Positions 1-7,564 of a DNA stretch of 58,853 bases are shown piece by piece. This stretch comes from SFWF01 sp045591645 (GTDB taxonomy: Bacteria; Bacillota; Clostridia; Oscillospirales; Acutalibacteraceae): assembly GCA_045591645.1 (NCBI GenBank), contig JAZNTG010000015.1, positions 1 to 58,853 of the forward strand, written 5' to 3'. Within the stretch, counting starts at the first letter, position 1; every line of letters starts with the position of its first letter. The notes beneath the pieces are model-generated. The model had not been told where the DNA came from. It saw only the letters and a list, made by a program, of their open reading frames with translations, and ran no database searches. A program made the position numbers and the translations under genes.

Positions 1-487
1 AGGTCGATTAAAAATGTGTCGCCTATCTTCCATATATCACCCTGTCCGTTGCCAGAACTGTGATAGCTCTTTAGTTCTGTATTTCCTATTATGACGGTTA
101 TACAGATAATCAGCCTTAGAGCATCGGCTGATGAAGTCTAACCCGACCTCAAGGTTTTCTGCTAGTGATTCTCAGTCCGTCGCAGAACTCAGACTGTAGC
201 TCTCGGCACCAAACCTTTGGTGCAACTAACTTCCCATGTCAAAAACAAAAATTTAAAACACTCCTTCACAACTCCGTCATACGGCAATTTTCCAGCGTAT
301 CGACGGGAATATATTTGAACCTCATTTAGAGGAATCAAAAACACCATAAAACAAAGAAAGACACCTATCTCGAAAGATAAGTGCCTTTGTTTGCTTTATC
401 GTAAGCTTTACGAAAGAGCATACCAATACACTTAACCTTCTGGGTTTAATGTATTATTTGAATAACTCCTTCATTATTTTAAAGCTC
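1..487 (-). other. Structured leader or RNA of unknown class (partial)
   Basis: No convincing gene is visible here. A consensus promoter at 494-522 would start a minus-strand transcript near 487 that leaves the window at base 1. The transcript would hold several perfect or near-perfect stems: 399-404/408-413, a terminator-like hairpin 360-385, a small one at 320-332, GCACCAAA/TTTGGTGC at 206-223, ATCAGCC/GGCTGAT at 109-132 and CAGAACT/AGTTCTG at 53-79. Two short open frames without a ribosome binding site lie on this strand (189-347, 52 residues from ATG; 1-138, open at the edge, no start codon). They may be shadows of a conserved RNA. It could be the attenuated leader of a gene beyond the left edge, or the end of an insertion element with a structured RNA. 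I do not recognise the class. Confidence 0.35.
344..385 (-). terminator. Terminator-like hairpin inside the leader
   Basis: The stem is 360-369 with 376-385 around a six-base loop. As minus-strand RNA all ten pairs form, with two G-U wobbles; as plus-strand RNA there are A-C mismatches, so it fits a minus-strand transcript. It is followed by a T-rich run (TTTCTTTGTTTT). It lies about 100 bases after the predicted start site, where an attenuator would sit. Confidence 0.5.
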
Positions 488-493
488 GTATAT

Positions 494-522
494 ATTATAC
501 AGTATAGAATTTACCTTGTCAA
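494..522 (-). promoter_or_regulatory. Consensus sigma-A promoter
   Basis: TTGACA (517-522) and TATAAT (494-499) are both perfect matches and are separated by 17 bases. It faces the structured leader and the left edge of the window. Confidence 0.65.
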
Positions 523-544
523 ATTGCTTATTGGCCTCTTATTT

Positions 545-578
545 GCGATTACAAGCGATTAGAAGCGATTACAAGCGG
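545..578. repeat. Phased 10-bp direct repeats
   Basis: Three copies of GCGATTACAA (the middle one GCGATTAGAA) lie head to tail, followed by a partial GCGG. A 10-bp period puts every copy on the same face of the helix, as in protein-binding iterons. They lie upstream of the leader promoter at 494-522. Confidence 0.55.
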
Positions 579-582
579 AAAA

Positions 583-624
583 GTGGTCGTTTTAATATCG
601 GTTGTGGTCTTTTTATATACGGTT
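583..624. repeat. 21-bp tandem direct repeat, two copies
   Basis: 583-603 and 604-624 match at 16 of 21 positions. Both begin GTGGTC and end CGGTT. A third partial copy, TTGGTCTTTTT, follows near 637-647. Together with 545-578 this makes about 100 bases of repeats without a gene. Confidence 0.5.
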
Positions 625-736
625 TAAAGCCTTTTTTGGTCTTTTTGAAAAAATTTTATGTACATTAATCTTTTCTATATGTTGAAAAAATCAGCTAATA
701 TTTGCTCGGTTATCACACTTTTTAGAGTGAATATAG

Positions 737-777
737 AAAAGCACAGCCCTTTTCATTATGATTGGGGATGTGCTTTT
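737..777 (-). terminator. Terminator of the toxin-antitoxin operon
   Basis: AAAAGCACA (737-745) pairs with TGTGCTTTT (769-777), with an inner CCC/GGG. It lies just after the toxin stop codon, and the minus-strand RNA ends in a T-run. Confidence 0.65.
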
Positions 778-782
778 GACTT

Positions 783-1061
783 TTATCGGAACAAATTAGA
801 ATGACTGCCAACTCTGTATAGCATTAAGACAAGAACATCGTCAATAACTTCATATACAAGCAACCAATCAGGCTCTATATGGCATTCTCGGCAACCTTTA
901 TAATTACCGCTTAAATCGTGATCGCGATATTTTTCTTCCAAAGGTTCGCCATTGGCCAGCTTTTCAATTACTGCGAAAAGTTTTTCCGTATCCTTACCTT
1001 GTTTCTCGGCAAGTTTTAAATCCTTTTTGAACTGTGTTGTAAATCTAACTTCATACTTCAT
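783..1061 (-). CDS. YafQ-family type II toxin (RelE/ParE superfamily)
   Basis: 92 residues, the usual length for YafQ-type mRNA interferases, which cleave mRNA in the ribosomal A site. The C-terminal half carries the family pattern: RDHxLxGNYKG at about 46-56, then RECHIEPDWLLVY at about 58-70, and a final RVGSHSNLF. The active-site histidines of the family lie in these blocks (H48, H61, H87). Its ATG overlaps the end of the antitoxin gene by four bases, so the two are translationally coupled. It is intact and presumably active. The target sequence cannot be told from this. Confidence 0.88.
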   Translation of the reverse strand: MKYEVRFTTQFKKDLKLAEKQGKDTEKLFAVIEKLANGEPLEEKYRDHDLSGNYKGCRECHIEPDWLLVYEVIDDVLVLMLYRVGSHSNLFR

Positions 1062-1330
1062 ACTTCAAGTGCCGCCCTTAAATCTGCCATATTATCATAA
1101 CCGGTTGCGGTTCTATCATAGGCAATAGTTCTGCCTTCACTGATAGCAGCGGCGGTAGTCTCGTTGGGAACATTAAGTTTTACTTCAAAAGGAATTCCAT
1201 TCTCTCTAATCGCCTGTCTTAAAAAGATATTAACAGCTGTAGTCATATTAAGCCCTAAAGCATCAAAAATCTTTTCAGCCTGAGCTTTAACATCCTTATC
1301 CGTCCGAATATTCAAATTAGTGGACTCCAT
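1058..1330 (-). CDS. RelB/DinJ-family antitoxin
   Basis: 90 residues. The N-terminus (NLNIRTDKDVKAQAEKIF, then LGLNMTTAVNIFLRQAI) is a ribbon-helix-helix of the RelB/DinJ type, which binds DNA as a dimer. The C-terminal half should wrap and neutralise the YafQ toxin encoded next. I chose the ATG at 1330 because GGAGGTG lies seven bases upstream; longer frames start far from any ribosome binding site. It is the first gene of the operon and its likely autorepressor, with the operator in its promoter. Confidence 0.87.
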   Translation of the reverse strand: MESTNLNIRTDKDVKAQAEKIFDALGLNMTTAVNIFLRQAIRENGIPFEVKLNVPNETTAAAISEGRTIAYDRTATGYDNMADLRAALEV

Positions 1331-1360
1331 ATAATACACCTCCGTTATTATTCTATGCAT

Positions 1361-1389
1361 ATTGTAACACATTATGCACACAATGTCAA
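1361..1389 (-). promoter_or_regulatory. Toxin-antitoxin promoter with palindromic operator
   Basis: TTGACA (1384-1389), a 17-base spacer and TACAAT (1361-1366). An imperfect 24-bp palindrome with ATTGT/ACAAT ends covers 1361-1384, that is the spacer and the -10 box. It is a plausible binding site for the antitoxin or the complex. That role is inferred from DinJ/RelB autoregulation. Confidence 0.65.
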
Positions 1390-1416
1390 TACAATTAAAA
1401 GATTTTGCTACTAATT

Positions 1417-2373
1417 TTATAATCCTAACAACTCTTTTTTCTTCTTTTCAAATTCCTCAGCTGTAATAATACCTTCGTCTGCTAATTGTTTATACTTGCG
1501 TATTTCATCTGCTGCGGAAATCGGTGCACTTTCTGCGATTTTTATTGTTCGTGTTGCTTTCGGTGCGCTATCTTCAATTTCTTTTTGACGTTCATACTCT
1601 GCGGTCGCTTCAGAAAGTAAAGTTACAATAAAGGCAATTTGGTCAGTATCGTTTGTCATTACAATATGAGTTTTATTTCCTGCATAAAGCGTAATACCAT
1701 CAGGTCGAAGCTCTATGTTACCCACTTTACCCGCAGGAACTTCAAATCCATAGGTAGTTGTCATCAATATAAATCTCTGATTTGTGATAACAAAAGTGCC
1801 ACGTTGGGATGTTTCTAATACCTGCTCACGTACAGCGTGTCCAGCGGATCCACCTGAGCGATATGTAAAGTTTTTCATTAGGCGGAGAGAATATCCTTTA
1901 CTTGCACCGGTATATCCCGTTGTTACGGTTTTGATTTTACCGCCGCAAGCATTCCCTGCGTAATAACAATGCTCATCCTTTTTTAGTGCTACCGGAGAAT
2001 TAAGTATCGCAAATGGTTTCACTCTTTCAAGGGCGTTTATAGAGTCGTCACACAAAGCAAAGAACTGCTCTCTTGTAAACTTTTTTGCCGACCTATGTGA
2101 AAGGCCTCTATTTTTAAGCCTTTGCACACAATTAGCGCAGACTTCACCATAAGCGGTACTCTTTTTACCACCCTCTTGATGATTGCCGCAGATGGGGCAA
2201 GTATATGTTTCAGAAACAACTCCAACATTATTAGTAGTCGGTGTTGCGGTTGCACCTGAAGATGACCCCATCCCGTTGGCAAATTGATTTGCTTTTGCTT
2301 GCCACTCCTCAGCCTTTTTCTGCATATTATCTACGGTTTCCTGCGCCTTATTTATAAAATCAAATAATCCCAT
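1417..2373 (-). CDS. Zn-ribbon, PH-like and SHOCT domain protein
   Basis: 318 residues, no trans-membrane segment. Three parts can be seen. A Cys4 zinc ribbon (CPICGNH ... CANC) lies at about 59-83. A central beta-rich segment has FVITNQRFILM near 196-206, the hallmark of bacterial PH-like domains. A C-terminal SHOCT helix pair (YKQLADEGIITAEEFEKKK) occupies about 292-315. The N-terminus MGLFDFINKAQ is an amphipathic helix, and the upstream gene starts in a similar way (MGLFDKLNSL). Such proteins are common on mobile elements and are thought to act in signalling or at membranes, but no role is established. Last gene of a three-gene operon, 14 bases after the previous one. Confidence 0.7.
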   Translation of the reverse strand: MGLFDFINKAQETVDNMQKKAEEWQAKANQFANGMGSSSGATATPTTNNVGVVSETYTCPICGNHQEGGKKSTAYGEVCANCVQRLKNRGLSHRSAKKFTREQFFALCDDSINALERVKPFAILNSPVALKKDEHCYYAGNACGGKIKTVTTGYTGASKGYSLRLMKNFTYRSGGSAGHAVREQVLETSQRGTFVITNQRFILMTTTYGFEVPAGKVGNIELRPDGITLYAGNKTHIVMTNDTDQIAFIVTLLSEATAEYERQKEIEDSAPKATRTIKIAESAPISAADEIRKYKQLADEGIITAEEFEKKKKELLGL

Positions 2374-2387
2374 TATTCAATGTCCCC

Positions 2388-3461
2388 TTACTTCTTATAG
2401 ATCGTAGTCTTTACGCCTTTCAAAGATTGTTCAACCTTTTTCACCGACAGTTTTTCGTCAATCATACCTAAGCTAATATGATAGCCTTTGCTTTTGTACC
2501 AAAAATTCAAAGTGGTGCTACCAATACGATTATCTTTTAGGTATCCAATGCTACCAAAACACTCAAATTCCGGCATTGCTTCGTAATGCTCACGTGTTGT
2601 GATATACAATTCAAACGGGTATTTTGATTGTTTCCCGCTTGCCGTCAGCGGTGCATATTCAAAATATGTATACAGTTTTTGAGAGAAATTGCTATTGAAC
2701 ACAATTTCAGAAGCAGGGATATTTAATGCTTCACGGATTTTAAGTTGTTTTCTCATTGAAGTCAACAGGTCATTAACCAGTTCGATGCCTTCAAACACTT
2801 TCGACTTATCGCAATCAGAAACGAGCATTAAATTTCTGCCATCAACCGAATGTGTTTCTGTAACAGTAAAACCGTTAGATGCAGCACTCTGATCAACAGC
2901 AATAGCCTCACTATTGGCAAATTGCTTCTGCGCCTTTTTTGCACTTGTTGCTTCGGGAGAATGTGCTTCAATAACATCGAAATGAGCGACAATTGCATCG
3001 GCACCTTTTGATGTTGGTTTGTTGTCTGCTAAGTAGCCATTACTAATTAAAAATTGCTTTTCTTTCTCAAACTCTATGCCGTATTTGTACTCAAAATATG
3101 AAGGCACTCTCTTTTGACCGTTTTTGCCAATCCAATATAGCAGATAAATATGTCCCGGTAATAATCCATCATTAAATGGCGTCATCATACCAACAGGAAT
3201 TATCGCTTGTTTCGGGAAAATCTCAGCTTGTTCAAGCCAATTTGTATTTCTTTCACGGTCTAATGATATAAAAGGCTTAACAGGATATGAGTTATAATAT
3301 TTTCTGTGAATTTTATCTCTGTATCTTTCGCTTGCCGGCATTTTCTGCATATCGTCCATCTGCGCCGGTGCAATGGTTTTTCTATCTAATGTTTGAGTTT
3401 CCTGCGGCTGTTTGCTCGCAGTAGCGCCCAACAAGCTATTCAGTTTATCAAACAAACCCAA
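2388..3461 (-). CDS. Uncharacterised 357-residue protein
   Basis: Not recognised with confidence. Soluble, with no signal peptide or membrane segment. The N-terminus MGLFDKLNSLLG resembles that of the next gene. A middle segment at about 88-150 (GLLPGHIYLLYWIGK ... FLISNGYLADNKPTSKG) looks like a small helix-extension-helix (SAP-like) fold and ends in a pattern typical of short DNA- or partner-binding modules. The rest is mixed alpha/beta with no visible catalytic motif. It sits between the lipoprotein and the SHOCT protein with gaps of 14-16 bases, so the three probably work together. Confidence 0.55.
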   Translation of the reverse strand: MGLFDKLNSLLGATASKQPQETQTLDRKTIAPAQMDDMQKMPASERYRDKIHRKYYNSYPVKPFISLDRERNTNWLEQAEIFPKQAIIPVGMMTPFNDGLLPGHIYLLYWIGKNGQKRVPSYFEYKYGIEFEKEKQFLISNGYLADNKPTSKGADAIVAHFDVIEAHSPEATSAKKAQKQFANSEAIAVDQSAASNGFTVTETHSVDGRNLMLVSDCDKSKVFEGIELVNDLLTSMRKQLKIREALNIPASEIVFNSNFSQKLYTYFEYAPLTASGKQSKYPFELYITTREHYEAMPEFECFGSIGYLKDNRIGSTTLNFWYKSKGYHISLGMIDEKLSVKKVEQSLKGVKTTIYKK

Positions 3462-3477
3462 AATATTGCCTCTTTTC

Positions 3478-4071
3478 TTAATCTAATGCGTATACCGATA
3501 ATTCAAATTTAGTAGAGTCGTCATATTCTTCAGTATCTAAAACAAATTCTGCATCGCCAAAGATTTTCGTTACATAACCATCCTTAGCCTTGTAATTATA
3601 AACCCACTGTCTTACTTCATCAACATTTATATATTCAGTATTAAAGAAAGCAACACATGTTAATATGTAATCCATATCATTATCATAAGTAGCAAATTTT
3701 GCAATTTTTATCTCAAAGTTTTCTTCTGCCGATAGATCATAGGATTTGGTATAAGTGTTGTACTCATTATTGGCACAATACACAGACCATTCTTTGTTGA
3801 TCTGAGATTGAATAAGACTATGATCATCCCACCAATTATAGCTACTATTGCTTTTTAATGTATCTTCAATGGTCTTTGCATTAGTACCATTAACAACGCC
3901 ATCAGATAAATATTCATTGTTAGTTTTGGAAGATGCATTATCTGCTGAACTATCAATGTTTGCATTAGTATTATTGCCAATACTAAAGTCAAAATCAAGT
4001 ATTCCACAACCCGTCATTGAAACTGAAAAAATCATAATGCACATAAAGACTAAAACAACTTTTTTCATCAT
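3478..4071 (-). CDS. Small lipoprotein of unknown function
   Basis: 197 residues. The start is the ATG at 4071, preceded by AGAGGAG; an upstream frame of 36 more residues is leader sequence. The N-terminus is a lipoprotein signal peptide: MMKK, a hydrophobic stretch, then a lipobox ending in TGC with Cys22 as the lipidated residue. After the anchor come a Ser/Asn-rich linker and a compact acidic domain of about 130 residues, not recognised. It should sit on the outer face of the cytoplasmic membrane. First gene of the operon, behind a long attenuator-like leader. Confidence 0.65.
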   Translation of the reverse strand: MMKKVVLVFMCIMIFSVSMTGCGILDFDFSIGNNTNANIDSSADNASSKTNNEYLSDGVVNGTNAKTIEDTLKSNSSYNWWDDHSLIQSQINKEWSVYCANNEYNTYTKSYDLSAEENFEIKIAKFATYDNDMDYILTCVAFFNTEYINVDEVRQWVYNYKAKDGYVTKIFGDAEFVLDTEEYDDSTKFELSVYALD

Positions 4072-4086
4072 ACTACTCCTCTTAAC

Positions 4087-4114
4087 AAAAAAGTGCGCGA
4101 CCGAAGCCACGCAC
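4087..4114 (-). terminator. UUCG-loop terminator in the lipoprotein operon leader
   Basis: On the minus strand GTGCG...CGCAC forms a nine-pair stem (4093-4114, two G-U) closed by a C(TTCG)G tetraloop and followed by six Ts (4092-4087). It lies 16 bases before the lipoprotein start and about 170 bases after the predicted start of transcription. No gene on this strand precedes it, so it fits an attenuator rather than an ordinary gene end. Confidence 0.65.
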
Positions 4115-4287
4115 CGAAAAGCGCAACTCCGATTGTCGCCAAACAAAGCCCAAACAGAAAAGGAAACCCTTGTTACCATCTGAGTGGAGTTGCGTTTTTA
4201 CCGAACTCTTTTTAGATGATAACCAAAAAAGGGTACAATATTCCCTTGATATTAAGTTGTCCTTTTCCTTATTCTGCTTTGTTTGGC
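4115..4287 (-). promoter_or_regulatory. Candidate cis-regulatory leader RNA
   Basis: The 5' leader of the lipoprotein operon, between the promoter and the UUCG hairpin. It contains a nine-base long-range stem, CGCAACTCC (4122-4130 on plus) with GGAGTTGCG (4186-4194), which ends just before the terminator. Alternative pairing there could decide termination. No known riboswitch class is recognised. Confidence 0.35.
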
Positions 4288-4293
4288 TAATAT

Positions 4294-4302
4294 ATTATAT
4301 CA
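4294..4302 (-). promoter_or_regulatory. Extended -10 promoter of the lipoprotein operon
   Basis: On the minus strand TGATATAAT gives a perfect -10 box with the TGn extension. The -35 region is poor. Confidence 0.5.
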
Positions 4303-4344
4303 CACTTACCGACAAAAGAAAAGTAGTTTTGAAATTAATTTTAA

Positions 4345-4377
4345 ATTTTGTCAGCTATTAGATATAACTGACAAAAT
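4345..4377. repeat. Inverted repeat between divergent promoters
   Basis: ATTTTGTCAG (4345-4354) and CTGACAAAAT (4368-4377), ten perfect base pairs with a 13-base spacer. It lies between the promoters of the lipoprotein operon and the recombinase. It could be an operator or a recombinase binding site. There is no T-run to make it a good terminator. Confidence 0.55.
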
Positions 4378-4427
4378 CCATCTACTTATATTTTGTAAAG
4401 TGGTGTTCCGATTTTAAATTAAAAGTA

Positions 4428-4456
4428 TTGATTTTTATATTTGGTTGTGATAATAT
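4428..4456 (+). promoter_or_regulatory. Possible recombinase promoter
   Basis: TTGATT (4428-4433), 17 bases, TAATAT (4451-4456), in AT-rich sequence about 70 bases before the recombinase start. Confidence 0.4.
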
Positions 4457-4524
4457 AATATCGTAATTTGACAATGAACAACATATAATTTATTGACGAA
4501 AATTTTGAGAGGAGATTTAAGATT

Positions 4525-6270
4525 ATGGATGTACATTCTGTCCGTCAGTTAATGAGAACAAAAAGTATATATGAAATACCTATGCGTGTCACCTTTTATG
4601 CCCGTGTATCTTCCGAAAAGGACGAGCAGTTAAACTCACTTGACAACCAAATTTCCTATTACCGCAACTTTATAAAGAAAAACTCTAATTGGGAGTTTGT
4701 TGAGGGGTATATTGATGAAGGTCTTTCGGGTATGAGTACCAAAAAGCGTGAGAACTTCCATAATATGATTAGTGATGCAAAAGCAGGACTTTTTGACCTT
4801 GTTATTACCAAGGAAATTACCCGTTTTGCCCGTAACACACTTGACAGTATTCAGTACACTCGTGACCTACTTTCCTACGGTGTAGGTGTATTCTTTCAGA
4901 ACGATAACATCAATACTCTTGATGAAGATAGCGAACTTAGACTTACCATTATGTCGGGTATTGCACAGGACGAGCTGCGTAAACTATCAAGCCGTATTAA
5001 ATTTGGTCATCAAGAGGCTATAAAGAAAAATGTTGTCCTTGGTAATAGCCGTATTTTCGGCTACCGAAAGGACAACAAAAGATTAGTTATTGACGAAAAA
5101 GAAGCGGATATGGTTCGTGAATTATTTGAGCTTTACTCAACCGACCAATATAGTATGAAACAGATTGAGGAAATCTTTTGGAACAAGGGTTACCGCAACA
5201 ACAATGGCAAACGCATCTGCCACAGTACAATGTCTAACACCATTTCTAACCCCAAATACAAGGGCTACTATGTTGGCAACAAGGTAAAGATTATAGATAT
5301 GTTTACCAAAAAGCAAAAGTTTTTACCGCCTGAGGAATGGGTTATGTTTAAGGATGAGACAGGCGAAATTGTTCCTGCTATTGTTGATGAAGAATTATGG
5401 GAAAAAGCCAACGCTGTTCTTAGAAGGCGTAGCCGCGATGTTAAGAATAGGCAGAATCTATGCAACCATCCGAATTTATTGACTGGTAAAATGTACTGCA
5501 CCCATTGTGGAAAGCTCTATTATCGCAAGGACAGTAAAGACCGCAAAGGCAATGTGTTATCCCGTTGGATATGCAGCGGCAAAATTAACAATGGAACTGA
5601 TTCTTGTCCCTCATTCACTATCTACGAAGAAGAAATCAAAGAAGTTCTTTACGAGGTATTTAAGGACACTGCTGAGGATGCAAAACTAATTATTGAAGAA
5701 TACACAAATATGTATTCAGAGATTTTAGCAAAAGACACTTCATCGGGTGAACTGCAAAAGCTCAAGGACCGACTTGATTTTCTATCAAAGAAAAAATCAA
5801 AGTTGCTCGAGTATAATATTGCGGGTCAAATCAATGACCGAGATTTTGTTGAGATGAACAAACAAATTACCGAAGAATCTACCGAAGTCTACTCCGCCAT
5901 TCAGGAAATCGAATATGAAATCAACTCCCGAGCCGAATACAAACAGAAGATTGAAGAAATACGTAATATATTACTTAAAGCCGAAAATGAAGCAAGTCAG
6001 AATATGATTGATTCGGCGTTCATAAATAGGTATATTGACAAGATTTATGTGACCCCTATTGAAGAAGGCACTGTTGAAATTTCGGTAAAGATTTTCTCGG
6101 GAGAAACAGTTGAGAAACATTTGTCCACCCTACGAAAACGCCATAAATCTATTAAAAATGCCGAAAAAACGGATGAAAATGAGTCCTCTGATAACGGTAT
6201 TGTCAATGTTTGCAGTACGGGACACACTTTTAAGAAGATGATCGAGTCTTACGAAAACAGTATGAAATAA
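4525..6270 (+). CDS. Large serine recombinase (site-specific integrase)
   Basis: 581 residues, typical of large serine integrases of clostridial mobile elements. The N-terminal resolvase domain (about 20-160) has YARVSS with catalytic Ser29, then DEGLSG, EITRFARNT and a long helix. The recombinase DNA-binding domain follows (about 175-330). A zinc beta-ribbon starts CTHCGKLYYRK at about 327 and has later Cys residues near 350 and 362. A coiled-coil stretch at about 385-470 should control the direction of recombination. GAGAGGAG precedes the ATG. It is complete, and probably moves the accessory segment 1-6300 or part of it. Its att sites are not identified. Confidence 0.92.
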   Translation: MDVHSVRQLMRTKSIYEIPMRVTFYARVSSEKDEQLNSLDNQISYYRNFIKKNSNWEFVEGYIDEGLSGMSTKKRENFHNMISDAKAGLFDLVITKEITRFARNTLDSIQYTRDLLSYGVGVFFQNDNINTLDEDSELRLTIMSGIAQDELRKLSSRIKFGHQEAIKKNVVLGNSRIFGYRKDNKRLVIDEKEADMVRELFELYSTDQYSMKQIEEIFWNKGYRNNNGKRICHSTMSNTISNPKYKGYYVGNKVKIIDMFTKKQKFLPPEEWVMFKDETGEIVPAIVDEELWEKANAVLRRRSRDVKNRQNLCNHPNLLTGKMYCTHCGKLYYRKDSKDRKGNVLSRWICSGKINNGTDSCPSFTIYEEEIKEVLYEVFKDTAEDAKLIIEEYTNMYSEILAKDTSSGELQKLKDRLDFLSKKKSKLLEYNIAGQINDRDFVEMNKQITEESTEVYSAIQEIEYEINSRAEYKQKIEEIRNILLKAENEASQNMIDSAFINRYIDKIYVTPIEEGTVEISVKIFSGETVEKHLSTLRKRHKSIKNAEKTDENESSDNGIVNVCSTGHTFKKMIESYENSMK

Positions 6271-6291
6271 GCGATCGTTTTGATCTGTAAC

Positions 6292-6324
6292 AAACGGACA
6301 TCTGCAATAGTGGATGTCCGTTTT
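6292..6324 (+). terminator. Terminator of the recombinase gene
   Basis: An 11-bp perfect stem (6292-6302 with 6313-6323), a ten-base loop and a TTTT tail, 22 bases after the recombinase stop. Confidence 0.8.
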
Positions 6325-6326
6325 CC

Positions 6327-6355
6327 TTGACTAAGTATTCCCGATAGATTATAAT
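6327..6355 (+). promoter_or_regulatory. Promoter of the UgtP-like gene
   Basis: TTGACT (6327-6332), 17 bases, TATAAT (6350-6355), directly after the recombinase terminator. Confidence 0.7.
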
Positions 6356-6416
6356 ATCAAATACGACACTGCAACTGATTGTTTACATATTTCAACCACA
6401 AAAGGAGGTATCGTTG

Positions 6417-7541
6417 ATGCGAACTCTTATCATAAGCTGTACCACAGGCGAAGGACATAATTCCTGTGCAAAGGCTATAAAAGAAGTATACGATGCCAAT
6501 AATGAGGTTTGTGAGGTCGTTGACGGACTTTCTTTTATTTCAAGGAGCCTGTCACGCTTTATAGAAAAAGCACATATTCTGTTATACCGTCATTTTTCTA
6601 AACTTTTCGATTTTGGCTACAGGCTAAGCGAAAAACATCAGGCAACCTTTGCGCCCGGCTCAGTATTCTACAAGGTTTTTTCAAGAGGTGCTGCAAAGCT
6701 TAGAGATTACATAGTCGGTAATGATTACGATACCGTGATATGTACTCACCCTTTTGCGGCAGTAATTCTGACAGAAATGCAAAACCGTTATGCACTCCCC
6801 ATACATACGGCTTTTGTTGCGACAGACTATACTTGCTGCCCCAGTGTTAAGGATTCCAACCTTAATATCTACTTCATCCCTGACAAAAACCTTGTTAGTG
6901 ATTTTCGCTCAGATAATATAACCGACGATAAGATATTTCCTGTGGGCATTCCTATTAAGCAGAAGTTTTATGAAGCGACCGACAAGACTGACGCAAAGCG
7001 CAAGATGAACACCTCAGCCGATAGAAAACACATTGTTATGATGTGCGGAAGTATGGGGTGCGGTCCATTGGCAAAGCTTGCTGTCAGGGTTGCCTCTAAC
7101 ATGGGAAATGACTGTGAGCTTACGGTTATTTGCGGCACTAACAAAAGCCTGCAAAAGTCACTCTTAAAAAAGAGCGCTCATTTGAAAAACATTCACATTT
7201 TAGGTTTTATCGATGAAATGCCGACTATGCTTGCCAGCTCAGACCTTTATCTAACTAAGCCGGGCGGAATAAGCACCACCGAAGCGGCAGCAAAAAGGGT
7301 GCCTATGCTCTTCGTAAATACCGTTGCCGCATGCGAAACCTACAATCTTGATCATTTTCTCAGCTATTCTGTAGCGGACTCGGGCAAGAACGTTAAGGAG
7401 CTTACCGATAAATGCCTGAAAATTCTTGATGAAGAATATCTTCTGAAACACTTCAGACGTAATCTTGAAAACATTCCTATTGTAAATAGTTCTGAAAAGA
7501 TCAGAGAAATTCTGATAAAAACACATCCGCATAATAAGTAA
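6417..7541 (+). CDS. UgtP/MGDG synthase-like glycosyltransferase (GT28 family)
   Basis: 374 residues. Two Rossmann-like halves are visible. The N-terminal one has TGEGHNSCAKAI (about 9-20), the GxGH loop of MGDG synthase/UgtP/MurG enzymes, and THPFAAVI and VATDYTCCPSV further on. The C-terminal one has MCGSMGCGP and KPGGISTTEAAA (about 279-290), the sugar-nucleotide site. The likely reaction is transfer of glucose or galactose from UDP to diacylglycerol on the inner membrane face; the exact sugar cannot be told. I chose the ATG at 6417 because AAAGGAGG lies eight bases upstream; a TTG one codon earlier is also open. Confidence 0.8.
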   Translation: MRTLIISCTTGEGHNSCAKAIKEVYDANNEVCEVVDGLSFISRSLSRFIEKAHILLYRHFSKLFDFGYRLSEKHQATFAPGSVFYKVFSRGAAKLRDYIVGNDYDTVICTHPFAAVILTEMQNRYALPIHTAFVATDYTCCPSVKDSNLNIYFIPDKNLVSDFRSDNITDDKIFPVGIPIKQKFYEATDKTDAKRKMNTSADRKHIVMMCGSMGCGPLAKLAVRVASNMGNDCELTVICGTNKSLQKSLLKKSAHLKNIHILGFIDEMPTMLASSDLYLTKPGGISTTEAAAKRVPMLFVNTVAACETYNLDHFLSYSVADSGKNVKELTDKCLKILDEEYLLKHFRRNLENIPIVNSSEKIREILIKTHPHNK

Positions 7542-7564
7542 ACGGGATGCTCAGCATCCCGTTT
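7540..7564. terminator. Bidirectional terminator between converging genes
   Basis: AAACGGGATGC (7540-7550) pairs with GCATCCCGTTT (7554-7564) around a three-base loop. The hairpin overlaps the stop codons of both converging genes and has T-runs on both sides. Confidence 0.85.

Noticed and set aside
1..480. Group I or II intron, or an IS200/IS605-type end with its RNA
   Set aside because: Some hairpins are suggestive, but no maturase, TnpB or conserved core could be shown inside the window.
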